Source: Lachnospiraceae bacterium | GTDB lineage: Bacteria > Bacillota > Clostridia > Lachnospirales > Lachnospiraceae | Direction: 5' to 3' | DNA: 64,000 bases | Assembly: GCA_017428105.1 (NCBI GenBank) | Contig: JAFRRM010000025.1 | Span: forward strand, 25,694 to 89,693 | Shown here: positions 42,499-50,774 of the stretch, one piece after another | Layout of the letters: the number at the start of each line of letters is the position of its first letter | Position numbering within the stretch: the first letter of the stretch is position 1 | Notes under the pieces: generated by a model | Database searches by the model: none | Seen by the model: the letters and a program-made list of their open reading frames with translations, nothing else | What the model was told of the DNA's origin: nothing | Program-made: the position numbers and the translations under genes

Positions 42499-43950
42499 AT
42501 GAAACTCTCTCAGCTGTTTCCGGTGGATTCCGGAGCCGAAGTGACGGGGCTGGCGCTGGATTCGCGCAAAGTCCGGCCCGGTGATGTTTTCTTCTGCCTG
42601 ACGGGCCTCGAGAGCGACGGCCACGCCTATGCGGGGAAAGCGGCCGCGGCCGGCGCCGTGGCCATCGTGCACAGCAAGCCGCTGGAGGAAGTGCCCGGCG
42701 TCTTCTACATCCCCGCGGACGACGTGACGGCGGAGCTGAACCGGGCCAGCGACCTGTTCTTCGGAAGCCCCAGCAAGAAGATGACGATCTTCGGCGTGAC
42801 CGGCACGAACGGCAAGACCACCATCACGATGATCCTGCGCAGCCTGTTCTCGCACGTGATGCCGACCGGATACATCGGCACCGTCGGCGTCGAGTACAAC
42901 GGCATGCACCGGAACGCCTCCCTGACCACCCCGGACCAGATCGAGCTGCAGAGCGACCTGGCGGAGATGGCCGCCGCCGGGATCCGGGCCGCCGCCGTGG
43001 AGATCTCCTCGCATGGCCTGGTGCAGCGGCGCGCGGAAAACATCGATGTGGACTGCGCGGTGTTCACCAACCTGACCCGCGACCATCTGGATTACCACAA
43101 GACCATGGAGGCCTACTTCGAAGCCAAGAAAATGCTTTTCAAAGGCATGAAGCCCGACGGGATCGCCGTGCTGAACGCGGATGATCCGACGCTGGAGGAA
43201 CTGAAGGCCTGCTGCGCGTGCCCGGCGGTCACGTACGGCAAAGATCCCGGGCGGAACGCGGATTATCAGGCGGAGGACGTCGTCCTGGGGCCGCGCTTCA
43301 CCACCTTCACGCTGCGGCACGGCGGCCGGGCCTATCCGGTGCGCTGCAACCTGATCGCCGGCTACAACGTCAGCAACCTGCTGGCCGTGATCGCCGCCGC
43401 CCACACGCAGGGCATGCCGCTGGAGCAGATGATCCCGCTCCTGAGCAGCATCCCCCAGGTCCCGGGCCGCATGGAAGTGGTGGACGAGGGACAGAGCTAC
43501 CACGTGATCGCGGACTTCGCGCACACGCCGGACGCGTTCGAAAAGGTGTTTGAATTCGCGCAGAGCGTGCGCGATCCGGAAGGCAAGGTCTATGCCGTAT
43601 TCGGCTGCACCGGGCGGCGCGACACGGGCAAGCGGCCCATCATGGGCGGGATCGCCGGCCGCTACTGCGACGAGATCGCCGCCACGTCGGACGACCCCCG
43701 GGACGAGGATCCGGCGGCCATCGGTGCCGTCATCCTGGAGAGCGCCGCGCAGCAGGGCTGCCCGGGCGTGTTCCGGAAACGCCGCGAGGACGCCATCGAA
43801 TACATCCTGCAGAAAGCGCAGCCCCATGACCTGGTTCTCCTGCTGGGCCAGGGCCGCCAGCCGTACCTGATCATGGCGGACGGCTACCGCGAGCCGTACG
43901 ACGGGGATCCGGAAACGGCCAGAAAGCTGATTCGGAAATATTTCCGCTGA
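42499..43950 (+). CDS. murE: UDP-MurNAc-tripeptide synthetase MurE
   Basis: 483 residues, ATG after AAAGGATG. Adds the third residue to UDP-MurNAc-Ala-Glu in peptidoglycan synthesis. N-terminal domain with LALDSRKVRPGDVFFCLTG; ATP loop GVTGTNGKTT; FTNLTRDHLDYHKTMEAY with the carbamylated-Lys region; C-terminal domain. The amino-acid selecting motif is DDPRDED where meso-DAP enzymes have DNPR. The Arg is kept, which favours a diamino-acid such as meso-DAP, but the Asp in second place leaves some doubt. Confidence 0.9.
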   Translation: MKLSQLFPVDSGAEVTGLALDSRKVRPGDVFFCLTGLESDGHAYAGKAAAAGAVAIVHSKPLEEVPGVFYIPADDVTAELNRASDLFFGSPSKKMTIFGVTGTNGKTTITMILRSLFSHVMPTGYIGTVGVEYNGMHRNASLTTPDQIELQSDLAEMAAAGIRAAAVEISSHGLVQRRAENIDVDCAVFTNLTRDHLDYHKTMEAYFEAKKMLFKGMKPDGIAVLNADDPTLEELKACCACPAVTYGKDPGRNADYQAEDVVLGPRFTTFTLRHGGRAYPVRCNLIAGYNVSNLLAVIAAAHTQGMPLEQMIPLLSSIPQVPGRMEVVDEGQSYHVIADFAHTPDAFEKVFEFAQSVRDPEGKVYAVFGCTGRRDTGKRPIMGGIAGRYCDEIAATSDDPRDEDPAAIGAVILESAAQQGCPGVFRKRREDAIEYILQKAQPHDLVLLLGQGRQPYLIMADGYREPYDGDPETARKLIRKYFR

Positions 43951-44014
43951 ACGGGCGGCATTCGCCCGCAAAACCGCCGGACTCCGGCGGCATCCCGCAA
44001 AACATCGTTCATTC

Positions 44015-44048
44015 AAAAGCGGCATGATCTCCCGGTCATGCCGCTTTT
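44015..44048. terminator. bidirectional terminator between murE and kdpE
   Basis: AAAAGCGGCATGA (44015-44027), 8-nt loop, TCATGCCGCTTTT (44036-44048): perfect 13-bp stem with A and T ends. Confidence 0.88.
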
Positions 44049-44099
44049 CCGCTTCTATCCGGCCCCTCTCCGTCCGGTCTCTCTTCTCTTCCCCTTCGC

Positions 44100-44804
44100 T
44101 TATTCGTCCACCTTCAGCATCCGATACCCGATCCCGATATGCGTCTGGATATACTTCGGCGCATCCGGTCCGGGCTCGATCTTTTTGCGCAGCGTCGTCA
44201 TGAACACGCGCAGCGACGCAACGTCGTTTTCCCAGCTCCTGCCCCAGATGCTCTGCGTGATGAATGTGTGCGTCAGGACCTTCCCGGTGTTCCGGGCGAG
44301 CAGGCAGAGCAGCTTGTACTCCATCGACGTCAGCTTCAGTTCCTCGCCGTCCAGCCGGGCGACGCCGGCCGAATAGTCGATCGTCAGCTTCCCGTTCGTA
44401 TAAACGGAGCGGTCCGCGCCCTTTTCTCCGCCGGTCAGGGTCAGGCGGCGGATCGTGACGCGCAGGCGCGCAAGCAGTTCCTCCACGGAGAACGGCTTGG
44501 TCAGATAATCGTCCGCCCCCGCGTCGAGGGCCTCGATCTTGTCGGCGTCGTCGCTGCGGGCGCTGATCACGATGATCGGCATGTGGGACCAGCTCCGAAT
44601 CTGCCGGATCACGTCGATGCCGTCCATGTCCGGCAGTCCCAGGTCCAGGAACAGGACGTCCGGATTGTGGGAGGACGCCATCAGGACCGCCTCCGCGCCG
44701 TTGGCGGCGGTCAGATAGCGATAATCGTGCGTTTTCAGCGTCGTGACGATCAGGTTGCGGACGGGAGCGTCGTCTTCCGTCACCAGTACGACCGGGTTAT
44801 TCAT
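44100..44804 (-). CDS. kdpE: KdpE-like response regulator
   Basis: 234 residues. Receiver domain with acidic pocket TEDD (9-12), phospho-acceptor D54 in LFLDLGLPDMDG and Lys in YLTKPF; C-terminal OmpR-type winged helix with LTSMEYKLLCLLARNTGKVL and the recognition part WENDVASLRVFMTTLRKKIE. It overlaps the end of kdpD by 8 bp. In other bacteria it drives kdpFABC; those genes are absent here, and the operon instead contains Trk/Ktr-type potassium genes. Confidence 0.9.
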   Translation of the reverse strand: MNNPVVLVTEDDAPVRNLIVTTLKTHDYRYLTAANGAEAVLMASSHNPDVLFLDLGLPDMDGIDVIRQIRSWSHMPIIVISARSDDADKIEALDAGADDYLTKPFSVEELLARLRVTIRRLTLTGGEKGADRSVYTNGKLTIDYSAGVARLDGEELKLTSMEYKLLCLLARNTGKVLTHTFITQSIWGRSWENDVASLRVFMTTLRKKIEPGPDAPKYIQTHIGIGYRMLKVDE

Positions 44805-46770
44805 CGACCTGCACCTCTTTCATCGGCAGATAAACCGTAAAGCAGCATCCGGAGGGCTCGTTGTCCGTCAGCGTGATCCGGCCGTGATGCGCTTCCACGA
44901 TGGACCGGCAGAGCGCCAGGCCGAGCCCGAGGCTCCTGCGCCCGTCGGCGACCTTGTTCTGGCCGGTATAAAACATTTCAAACACATGCTCCTTGACGCC
45001 GTCCGGGATGCCCGGCCCGTTGTCGCGGACCGTCACGACGGCCTCGCCGCCGGCCTGCCGGCTCTCGATGCCGATCTCCGAGCCGGGCGGCGTGTTCTTG
45101 ACGGCGTTGTTGATGAGATTGATCAGCACCTGCATGATCAGCCGGGCGTCCATGTCGGCCAGGAGGATGTCGTCGGTGGCCCGGACCGTGATGGTGTGCT
45201 GCGCCGCGTTCCGGTCCACGTGCTTGAGCGCCTCCTCGATGACGTCGCCCACGACCTCCGAGGACAGGTGCAGCTCCATCTGTCCGTTTTCGATGCGCGA
45301 GATCGACAGCAGGTTCTCCACCAGGTCGATCAGCCATTCCGAGTCATCGTAGATATCGGAGAAGATCTGCTCCCGCGTCGCGTCGTCCAGCTGCCGGTAA
45401 TGCGACAGCAGGTTGCTGGCGTTTCCGGAGATCGAAGTCAGCGGCGTGCGGATATCGTGCGAGATCGAGCGGAGCAGGTTCGACCGGAGCTGTTCGTTGC
45501 GCACCATGACGGATGCCCGCTCCTTCTCCTCCGCGTTGCGCAGGTTCTCCAGCGCCAGCGCGCACTCGCCCAGGATGGAGGTCACGATACTGTTTTCAAA
45601 CGGTTCCAGCGGCACGCGGTCCAGCCGGATGGCGATGACGCCGTAGCAGTAGCCGTTCAGGCAGATGGCATGATACTGGGACCGCGCCTCCCCGTACCGT
45701 TCCAGACGGAAGCCCGCGGACTCCTGGTGCCGGAACACCCACTCCGCGATCTCTTTCTCCTTCTCATCCGGGACGCTGCGGGTTCCGTCGGCATAATCCG
45801 CGCGGAACTCCGTCCCCTCTTCCAGACCGTCTTTCCCCCGCGGGTAGACCGCGGCGTCCCGGTCCAGCAGCGTGATGATCTGGCGCGCGCTCGTCCGGAT
45901 CACTTCGGCCGGGTCCTCCGCCTTCTGCAGGAGCTGGTTGGTATCCAGCAGCACCTTCGTGCGGAACGCCTCGCGGGCGGACTGCCGGGCGTTCCATTTC
46001 ATCCGGTTGGCCAGCGTTCCCGTGATCAGGGCAGATGCCAGCATGATGGCGAACGTCACCGCGTATTCGGTCTCATACGTGTGGAAACTGTAGCGCGGCT
46101 CGATGAAGAACCAGTTGAACAGCAGCACGCTGGCCAGCGAGCCCGCGACGCTGTAGACCGGGTTGATGGTGACCACGGAAATGATCAGGACGCCCAGGAT
46201 GAACACCGTGATGATGTTCGCCTCCGAAAAGCCGAACCGCAGGAAGACCAGGCCCAGCCCCGTGGCCGCGATCAGCAGGAGCAGCGTGTACAGGGACTCC
46301 TTCAGGGTCGGGCGCATCCGGTCTCCGAGGCGGGAACTCTCCTTCTGCTGCTTGAGGTCCGCGGCGGAGTCCGGAATGATATAGACGTCCACATCCGGGG
46401 CGTTCAGGATGATCTGCTCCGTCAGCGGCGGCCTGCTCCAGAAATGACGCCGTTTGATGCCGCTGCGCCCCACCACGATCTTGGTCGTGCCTGAAATATG
46501 CGCGTACTCCGCCACCTGCGCGGGCACGTCGTCCCCGATGATCGTCGTGACGGACGCGCCGCTCTGCTCCGCGAAGCGGATGTTGTTCTGCAGACGGGTC
46601 CTGTCCTCTTCGGAGAGGCTGTCATACTGGGTGGGCCGGACGTAGATCGCCGTCAGCGAGGCATGAAAAGCATCCGCCATTCGGGCGGCCGCGGCGACGA
46701 CCTTCGGGTTGGAGGGGGACGGGGAGACGCATACGAGGATGTGCTCGCCGCCTTCGGAATTCCTGCTCAT
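44797..46770 (-). CDS. kdpD: KdpD-like sensor histidine kinase, short form
   Basis: 657 residues against ~900 for full KdpD. The N-terminal KdpD domain (Walker-type) is missing; the chain begins with the universal-stress domain (about 8-135: ILVCVSPSPSNPKVVAAAAR, VVGRSGIKRR). Then four membrane segments of DUF4118 (about 158-255), a GAF region (280-415), dimerisation domain with phospho-acceptor H438 in SISHDIRTPLTSISGN, and the ATPase domain (NLINNAVKNTPPGSE, DNGPGIPDG, SLGLGLALC). It senses K+ or turgor in the family; second messenger binding to the Usp domain is a known option. Confidence 0.9.
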   Translation of the reverse strand: MSRNSEGGEHILVCVSPSPSNPKVVAAAARMADAFHASLTAIYVRPTQYDSLSEEDRTRLQNNIRFAEQSGASVTTIIGDDVPAQVAEYAHISGTTKIVVGRSGIKRRHFWSRPPLTEQIILNAPDVDVYIIPDSAADLKQQKESSRLGDRMRPTLKESLYTLLLLIAATGLGLVFLRFGFSEANIITVFILGVLIISVVTINPVYSVAGSLASVLLFNWFFIEPRYSFHTYETEYAVTFAIMLASALITGTLANRMKWNARQSAREAFRTKVLLDTNQLLQKAEDPAEVIRTSARQIITLLDRDAAVYPRGKDGLEEGTEFRADYADGTRSVPDEKEKEIAEWVFRHQESAGFRLERYGEARSQYHAICLNGYCYGVIAIRLDRVPLEPFENSIVTSILGECALALENLRNAEEKERASVMVRNEQLRSNLLRSISHDIRTPLTSISGNASNLLSHYRQLDDATREQIFSDIYDDSEWLIDLVENLLSISRIENGQMELHLSSEVVGDVIEEALKHVDRNAAQHTITVRATDDILLADMDARLIMQVLINLINNAVKNTPPGSEIGIESRQAGGEAVVTVRDNGPGIPDGVKEHVFEMFYTGQNKVADGRRSLGLGLALCRSIVEAHHGRITLTDNEPSGCCFTVYLPMKEVQVDE

Positions 46771-46831
46771 ATCATTCTCTCCCGGACCTTCGGTCCTGTC
46801 GTTTCATTATATCACAAACCGTTCCGCTTGG

Positions 46832-46927
46832 CTACCGCCGGCGGGACCGGCGGGAACGGCGCATGACAAGGACCCCTGTCAGTATGAGGGGAAGGATCAT
46901 GATAAGCACCGTAATGACGTCTTTCAT
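46832..46927 (-). CDS. 31-residue single-span membrane protein between ktrA and kdpD
   Basis: ATG at 46927 with a moderate site (GAGAGGT) upstream; the product starts MKDVITVLIMILPLILTGVL and ends in an Arg-rich tail (RRSRRSRRR). One hydrophobic helix followed by a positive cytoplasmic tail. Size and place recall KdpF, the ~29-residue stabilising subunit of Kdp, but the sequence is not recognisably KdpF. It lies 27 bp after the potassium gene ktrA and 61 bp before kdpD in the same direction. Confidence 0.5.
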   Translation of the reverse strand: MKDVITVLIMILPLILTGVLVMRRSRRSRRR

Positions 46928-46954
46928 GGCATATTGACCTCTCTGCGCTCCGTG

Positions 46955-47602
46955 TTACATGCGGAAGCATTTCTGGATGGCGCGCCGCTCTCCCAGGACG
47001 AGCAGCGACTTGCCGCTGCTCAGCACCGTTTCCGGCGTGACGGACAGATTCATCTGCCCGTTTTCCCGGACCGCCACGATATTGATCCCGGTTTTTTTCC
47101 GGATGTCGATCTGGCCGATGCTCTTCCCGTCCCATTCCCGCGGGACCGGGACTTCGAAGATCGCGTGATCTTCGTCCAGTTTAATGTAATCCAGGATATG
47201 GTCGGAGGCGTAGCGGATGGCGGCCCATTCGGCGATCTGCTTTTCCGGGTTGATCACCTCGTCCGCCCCGTTCCGCAGCAGGAACTTGGCCTGCACTTCC
47301 CGGTCCGCCCGCGAAATGACGAGCCGGCCGCCCAGTTCCTTGAGCAGCGAAGTCGTCTCCAGCGAGCTCTGGAAATCCCCGCCGATGGTGACCAGGCAGA
47401 CGTCGTAGCTCCCGACGCCCAGCGAGCGGAGAAAGGCCTCGTTCGTGCTGTCCCCGATCTGTGCGTCCGTCACGTAAGGCAGGATGGCGTTGATGCGCTC
47501 CTCGTCCTTATCCACGGCCATCACCTGATGGCCCAGCTGCCGGAACTGCTTCGCCAGCAGCATCCCGAAACGGTTCGTCCCGATCAGCAAAATGGATTTC
47601 AT
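46955..47602 (-). CDS. ktrA: potassium uptake regulatory subunit (KtrA/TrkA family)
   Basis: 215 residues, ATG after GAGGAGAGG. An N-terminal RCK Rossmann domain (MKSILLIGTNRFGMLLAKQF, then MAVDKDEERI, IGDSTNEAFLRSLGV, RADREVQAKFLLRNGAD) and a C-terminal RCK-C domain (EVPVPREWDGKSIGQIDIRK). The nucleotide loop reads G-T-N-R-F-G, with Asn where KtrA normally has the middle Gly. It forms the cytoplasmic gating ring on the KtrB/TrkH channel encoded 15 bp upstream. Confidence 0.9.
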   Translation of the reverse strand: MKSILLIGTNRFGMLLAKQFRQLGHQVMAVDKDEERINAILPYVTDAQIGDSTNEAFLRSLGVGSYDVCLVTIGGDFQSSLETTSLLKELGGRLVISRADREVQAKFLLRNGADEVINPEKQIAEWAAIRYASDHILDYIKLDEDHAIFEVPVPREWDGKSIGQIDIRKKTGINIVAVRENGQMNLSVTPETVLSSGKSLLVLGERRAIQKCFRM

Positions 47603-47617
47603 GATCCTCTCCTCTCT

Positions 47618-48952
47618 TCATCCGACGCTGATCCGTCCCACCGGATACTGCGCCGCTTCCGCCCCGCTGCGGCCGACCGCCGCGTACAGCAGCGTCAGCC
47701 CCCCGACCCGCCCGAAAAACATCAGCCCGACCAGGATCCCGCGGGAAACGAGCCCCAGCGACGGCGTGATGCCCAGGGACAGGCCCACCGTCCCGATGGC
47801 GGAGGCCGTTTCGAACAGGCACGTGCTGAATGAAAGCCCTTCCGCGGTACTGATGACGAACGCCCCCGTCAGGATGAGGAACAGGTACAGGATCAGCAAA
47901 GTCGACGCGCATCTCACGGTATCCTCATCGATCCGCCGGCCGAACAGCCGCGGGCTTTTCCGGCGCCGCACGACCGCCGACGCATTGGCCGCCAGCACGG
48001 CGATCGTGGTGGTCTTCACGCCTCCGGCCGTGGAACCCGGGGAGCCGCCGATCAGCATCAGGACGACCGTCATCGCGCGGCCCGCGCTGCTGAGCTCTCC
48101 CATGTCCGCCGCATTGAAACCCGCGGTGCGGGGCGTGACCGCCTGGAAAACGGAGACGCAGAGCCGCTCTTTCAGGCCCAGCGATGAAAAATCATTCAGG
48201 AAGAACACGGCGGCCGGGATCAGGATCAGCAGCGCCGTGGCGCTCAGGATGACCTTGGTCTGCATCCGGTACCTTCTCACACGGAACTTATGCTCCGCGA
48301 TATCTTCCCAGGTCAGGAAACCGATCCCGCCGACGACGATCAGCAGACACACGGGCAGGACGACCCAAAGGTTTCCGCTGAAATACGTCAGCGAGGAATA
48401 TTCGCCGGTCCGGCCTCCCATTACGTCGAAGCCCGCGTTGCAGAAGGCGGAGACGGAGTGGAAAACGGCCATCCAGACCCCGGGCGCGCCGAAGGCGGAA
48501 CAGAACGCCGGCATCATCAGGAGCGCGCCGGCCAGTTCCGCGGCCAGGGCCACTTTGCAGATGAAGCCGGTCAGTTTCACGACGCCGCCCATCTGGTGGG
48601 CGGACAGGCTCTCCTGCAGCATGCTGCGCTGCAGCAGCGAGATCCGCCTCCCGGAGGCGGCCGCGATCATGGCCGTGACGGAGACGATCCCCAGCCCGCC
48701 GATCTGGATCAGGGTCAGGATCACCGCCTGGCCGAATCCGGACCAGTGCACCGCCGTATCCCGGACCACGAGCCCGGTCACGCACACGGCGGACGTCGCG
48801 GTGAACAGCGCGTCTTCGACCGGCGTCCCCTGCCCGTCCGCCGCCGCAGCCGGCAGCGTCAGCAGGAGCGTTCCGGCCGCGATGACCGCCAGAAATCCCG
48901 CGATGATGATCTGGAAAGATGTTAATTGTTTTCCCAAAAACCGTCCGCTCAT
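47618..48952 (-). CDS. ktrB: potassium transporter membrane subunit (KtrB/TrkH family)
   Basis: 444 residues, four repeated membrane-pore-membrane units. Filter-type loops: TATSAVCVTGLVVRDTA, HSVSAFCNAGFDVMGG, QAVTPRTAGFNAADMG and ETASAIGTVGLSLGI. N-terminal LTSFQIIIAGFLAVIAAGTL. The length fits KtrB rather than the longer TrkH. Ribosome site weak. First gene of ktrB-ktrA-small ORF-kdpD-kdpE. Confidence 0.9.
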   Translation of the reverse strand: MSGRFLGKQLTSFQIIIAGFLAVIAAGTLLLTLPAAAADGQGTPVEDALFTATSAVCVTGLVVRDTAVHWSGFGQAVILTLIQIGGLGIVSVTAMIAAASGRRISLLQRSMLQESLSAHQMGGVVKLTGFICKVALAAELAGALLMMPAFCSAFGAPGVWMAVFHSVSAFCNAGFDVMGGRTGEYSSLTYFSGNLWVVLPVCLLIVVGGIGFLTWEDIAEHKFRVRRYRMQTKVILSATALLILIPAAVFFLNDFSSLGLKERLCVSVFQAVTPRTAGFNAADMGELSSAGRAMTVVLMLIGGSPGSTAGGVKTTTIAVLAANASAVVRRRKSPRLFGRRIDEDTVRCASTLLILYLFLILTGAFVISTAEGLSFSTCLFETASAIGTVGLSLGITPSLGLVSRGILVGLMFFGRVGGLTLLYAAVGRSGAEAAQYPVGRISVG

Positions 48953-48978
48953 GATGGTGCGCCTGATCCCTTTCTATG

Positions 48979-48993
48979 GCTTTATCATAAAGC
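48979..48993. promoter_or_regulatory. perfect palindrome upstream of ktrB
   Basis: GCTTTAT-C-ATAAAGC, 15 bp, 27 bp before the ktrB start. On the minus strand it contains TATGAT, a possible -10, but no matching -35 is seen. Could be a regulator site for potassium genes. Confidence 0.4.
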
Positions 48994-49053
48994 ATGAATT
49001 ACAAAGATGGTGTTAAGGGACGGGCGGAGGGGATTAAGACGGCATTAAAAACA

Positions 49054-49085
49054 CAAAAAAATGGGCCGCCCGGGGCAGGCGGTCC
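49054..49085 (-). terminator. terminator after ispD (minus strand)
   Basis: On the minus strand GGACCGCC (49085-49078), 7-nt loop, GGGCGGCCC-type arm (49070-49063), then A and seven T (49061-49055). Confidence 0.85.
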
Positions 49086-49143
49086 GTTTCCGTCATCATG
49101 GCGCCGGGCATTTCCGTCCGGCGTCTCAGGCCTGTTCGATCAT

Positions 49144-49896
49144 TCATGCAAGCGGTCCCGGCAGGCTTTTCCGCGTCCGCCGTCGCCTGTCCGGCAGGTC
49201 CTCCGGGGTGGTGATCTTGACGTTTTCGTAAGATCCGGCCACGGTCTTGACGGGGCGGCCGGCGAGTTCCATCAGGCTGCAGTCGTCAGTCACCGGGACG
49301 TCGCGGAAGCGCTCGTGGGCTTCCAGCAGGTCGCGGCGGCGGAAGCCTTGCGGGGTCTGGATCAGGACGGTCAGACGGCGGTCCGTGGTCTGCACCACCT
49401 CGCCGGCTTCGTTGATCAGTTTGACCGTGTCCTTGCTGGGGACGGCGGTGCTGACGGCCGGGTAGGTCTCCAGGGCGGCCAGGCAGGCGTCGATCATGGC
49501 GGCGGAGGCGAACGGGCGGGCGCCGTCGTGGATCAGGACCAGGGGTTCGCGGCAAAGGAGCAGGGCGTTGTACACGGAGGCCTGGCGGGTGGGGCCGCCG
49601 TCGGTCAGCAGGATCTCCGCGGCCGGGACGCCGTCATGCGAGCCTCTCCAGTCCGCGGCCGGGACGCCGTCATGCGAGCCTCTCCAGTCCGCGGCCAGCG
49701 CTTCGATCGCGTCCCGGTCCGCCGGGCGGCAGGGAATGATGACGCGCCGGACGGCCGGGTGAGTGCCGAACAGGTCCAGCGAATAGCGCAGGACCGGGAC
49801 GCCCTTCAGTTCCGCCAGCACCTTATTGACCGGACCTCCGAAGCGGCTGCCGCTGCCTCCCGCAGCCAGGATCACGTCACAGGAATGCGTGCTCAT
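49144..49896 (-). CDS. ispD: 2-C-methyl-D-erythritol 4-phosphate cytidylyltransferase
   Basis: 250 residues from the ATG that overlaps the ispE stop. Third step of the MEP isoprenoid pathway. Motifs: VILAAGGSGSRFGGPVNKVL (CTP loop and catalytic Lys), DGGPTRQASVYNAL, VLIHDGARPFAS, TPQGFRRRDLLEAH and TDDCSLMELAG. Residues around 80-103 contain ADWRGSHDGVPA twice in a row, encoded by a 36-bp tandem duplication; it lies between a helix and the strand before DGGPTRQ, probably a surface loop, so activity should survive. Confidence 0.93.
   Translation of the reverse strand: MSTHSCDVILAAGGSGSRFGGPVNKVLAELKGVPVLRYSLDLFGTHPAVRRVIIPCRPADRDAIEALAADWRGSHDGVPAADWRGSHDGVPAAEILLTDGGPTRQASVYNALLLCREPLVLIHDGARPFASAAMIDACLAALETYPAVSTAVPSKDTVKLINEAGEVVQTTDRRLTVLIQTPQGFRRRDLLEAHERFRDVPVTDDCSLMELAGRPVKTVAGSYENVKITTPEDLPDRRRRTRKSLPGPLA
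49619..49690. repeat. 36-bp tandem duplication inside ispD
   Basis: Two perfect 36-bp copies (49619-49654 and 49655-49690), followed by six bases of a third start (GCGGCC). In frame, it adds 12 residues. Confidence 0.92.
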
Positions 49897-50774
49897 GATC
49901 TTGTCCTCTGTTCCGTCCGAAACGGCACGTGAAGTCCCCAGCCTTCCGGCAGGATCTCCCGCAGGGTCTCCCGCGCGGTCTGCCGCGCTTCTTCCGAGGC
50001 ATAAAGACCGAATACTGCGGAGCCTGAGCCGCAAAGCAGGCTCCCGAGAGCGCCGCTTTCCGCCAGGAACGACTGCGCCTGATCGAACGCAGCGCGGTCC
50101 TCTCCCTGCAGCACCGTTTCAAAATCGTTGTGCAGGAACGGGATCACGGCTTCCGGCGCGTCGCCGGACAGCGCGCGGATCAGGCCCTGCTGCTTCTCTT
50201 CCCGTTCTTCCGCGGACAGCTCCCGGCCGCCGTTTTCATCCCAGGCGCGGTACATGGCCGCCGTGGAAAAGCCCCGGGGGGGCTTGATGACGAGCAGGGG
50301 GAGGTACAGGGAGGCGTCAAAGCCTTCCAGGTCCGTCCCGGTGCCCTGTCCGCGGGCGGGCGCGTCCCAGATGAGGGCCGGCACGTCCGCGCCCAGTTCT
50401 TTCCCGATCTCGCAGAGTTTCTTCCGGGTCAGGCCCAGCCGGAAGATCCGGTTGCAGGCCTGCAGCATCGAGGCCGCATCGCCGCTGCCGCCGCCCAGGC
50501 CCGCCTGCCAGGGGATCCCCTTTTCCAGGCGCACCGAAACGGGCGGGATCCGATACCGCTCATGCAGCAGTTCCCAGGCACGGATGACCAGGTTGTCCTT
50601 CCCTTCCAGGGCCTTCTCCGAGGCCGAGAAACGGTTCCGGTCCGAAGGCTCCGCCTTCAGATAGTCAAACAGCGGCAGCGGCCAGAAGACGGTATCGATG
50701 GTGTGATAGCCGTCCGGACGCCGGCCGGTGATATACAGACTCAGATTGACTTTCGCATGCGGAAAAAGTTCCAT
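49893..50774 (-). CDS. ispE: 4-diphosphocytidyl-2-C-methyl-D-erythritol kinase
   Basis: 293 residues, GHMP kinase fold. Motifs: MELFPHAKVNLSLYITGRRP with the catalytic Lys and Asn, the ATP loop WQAGLGGGSGDAASML, and LLCGSGSAVFGLY near the C-terminus. Start and stop overlap the neighbouring isp genes by a base or two, indicating tight coupling within ispF-ispE-ispD. Confidence 0.94.
   Translation of the reverse strand: MELFPHAKVNLSLYITGRRPDGYHTIDTVFWPLPLFDYLKAEPSDRNRFSASEKALEGKDNLVIRAWELLHERYRIPPVSVRLEKGIPWQAGLGGGSGDAASMLQACNRIFRLGLTRKKLCEIGKELGADVPALIWDAPARGQGTGTDLEGFDASLYLPLLVIKPPRGFSTAAMYRAWDENGGRELSAEEREEKQQGLIRALSGDAPEAVIPFLHNDFETVLQGEDRAAFDQAQSFLAESGALGSLLCGSGSAVFGLYASEEARQTARETLREILPEGWGLHVPFRTEQRTRS

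Noticed and set aside
44100..48952. Complete Kdp potassium pump operon
   Set aside because: No kdpA, kdpB or kdpC sequence is present; only kdpD and kdpE-like genes with Ktr/Trk subunits.
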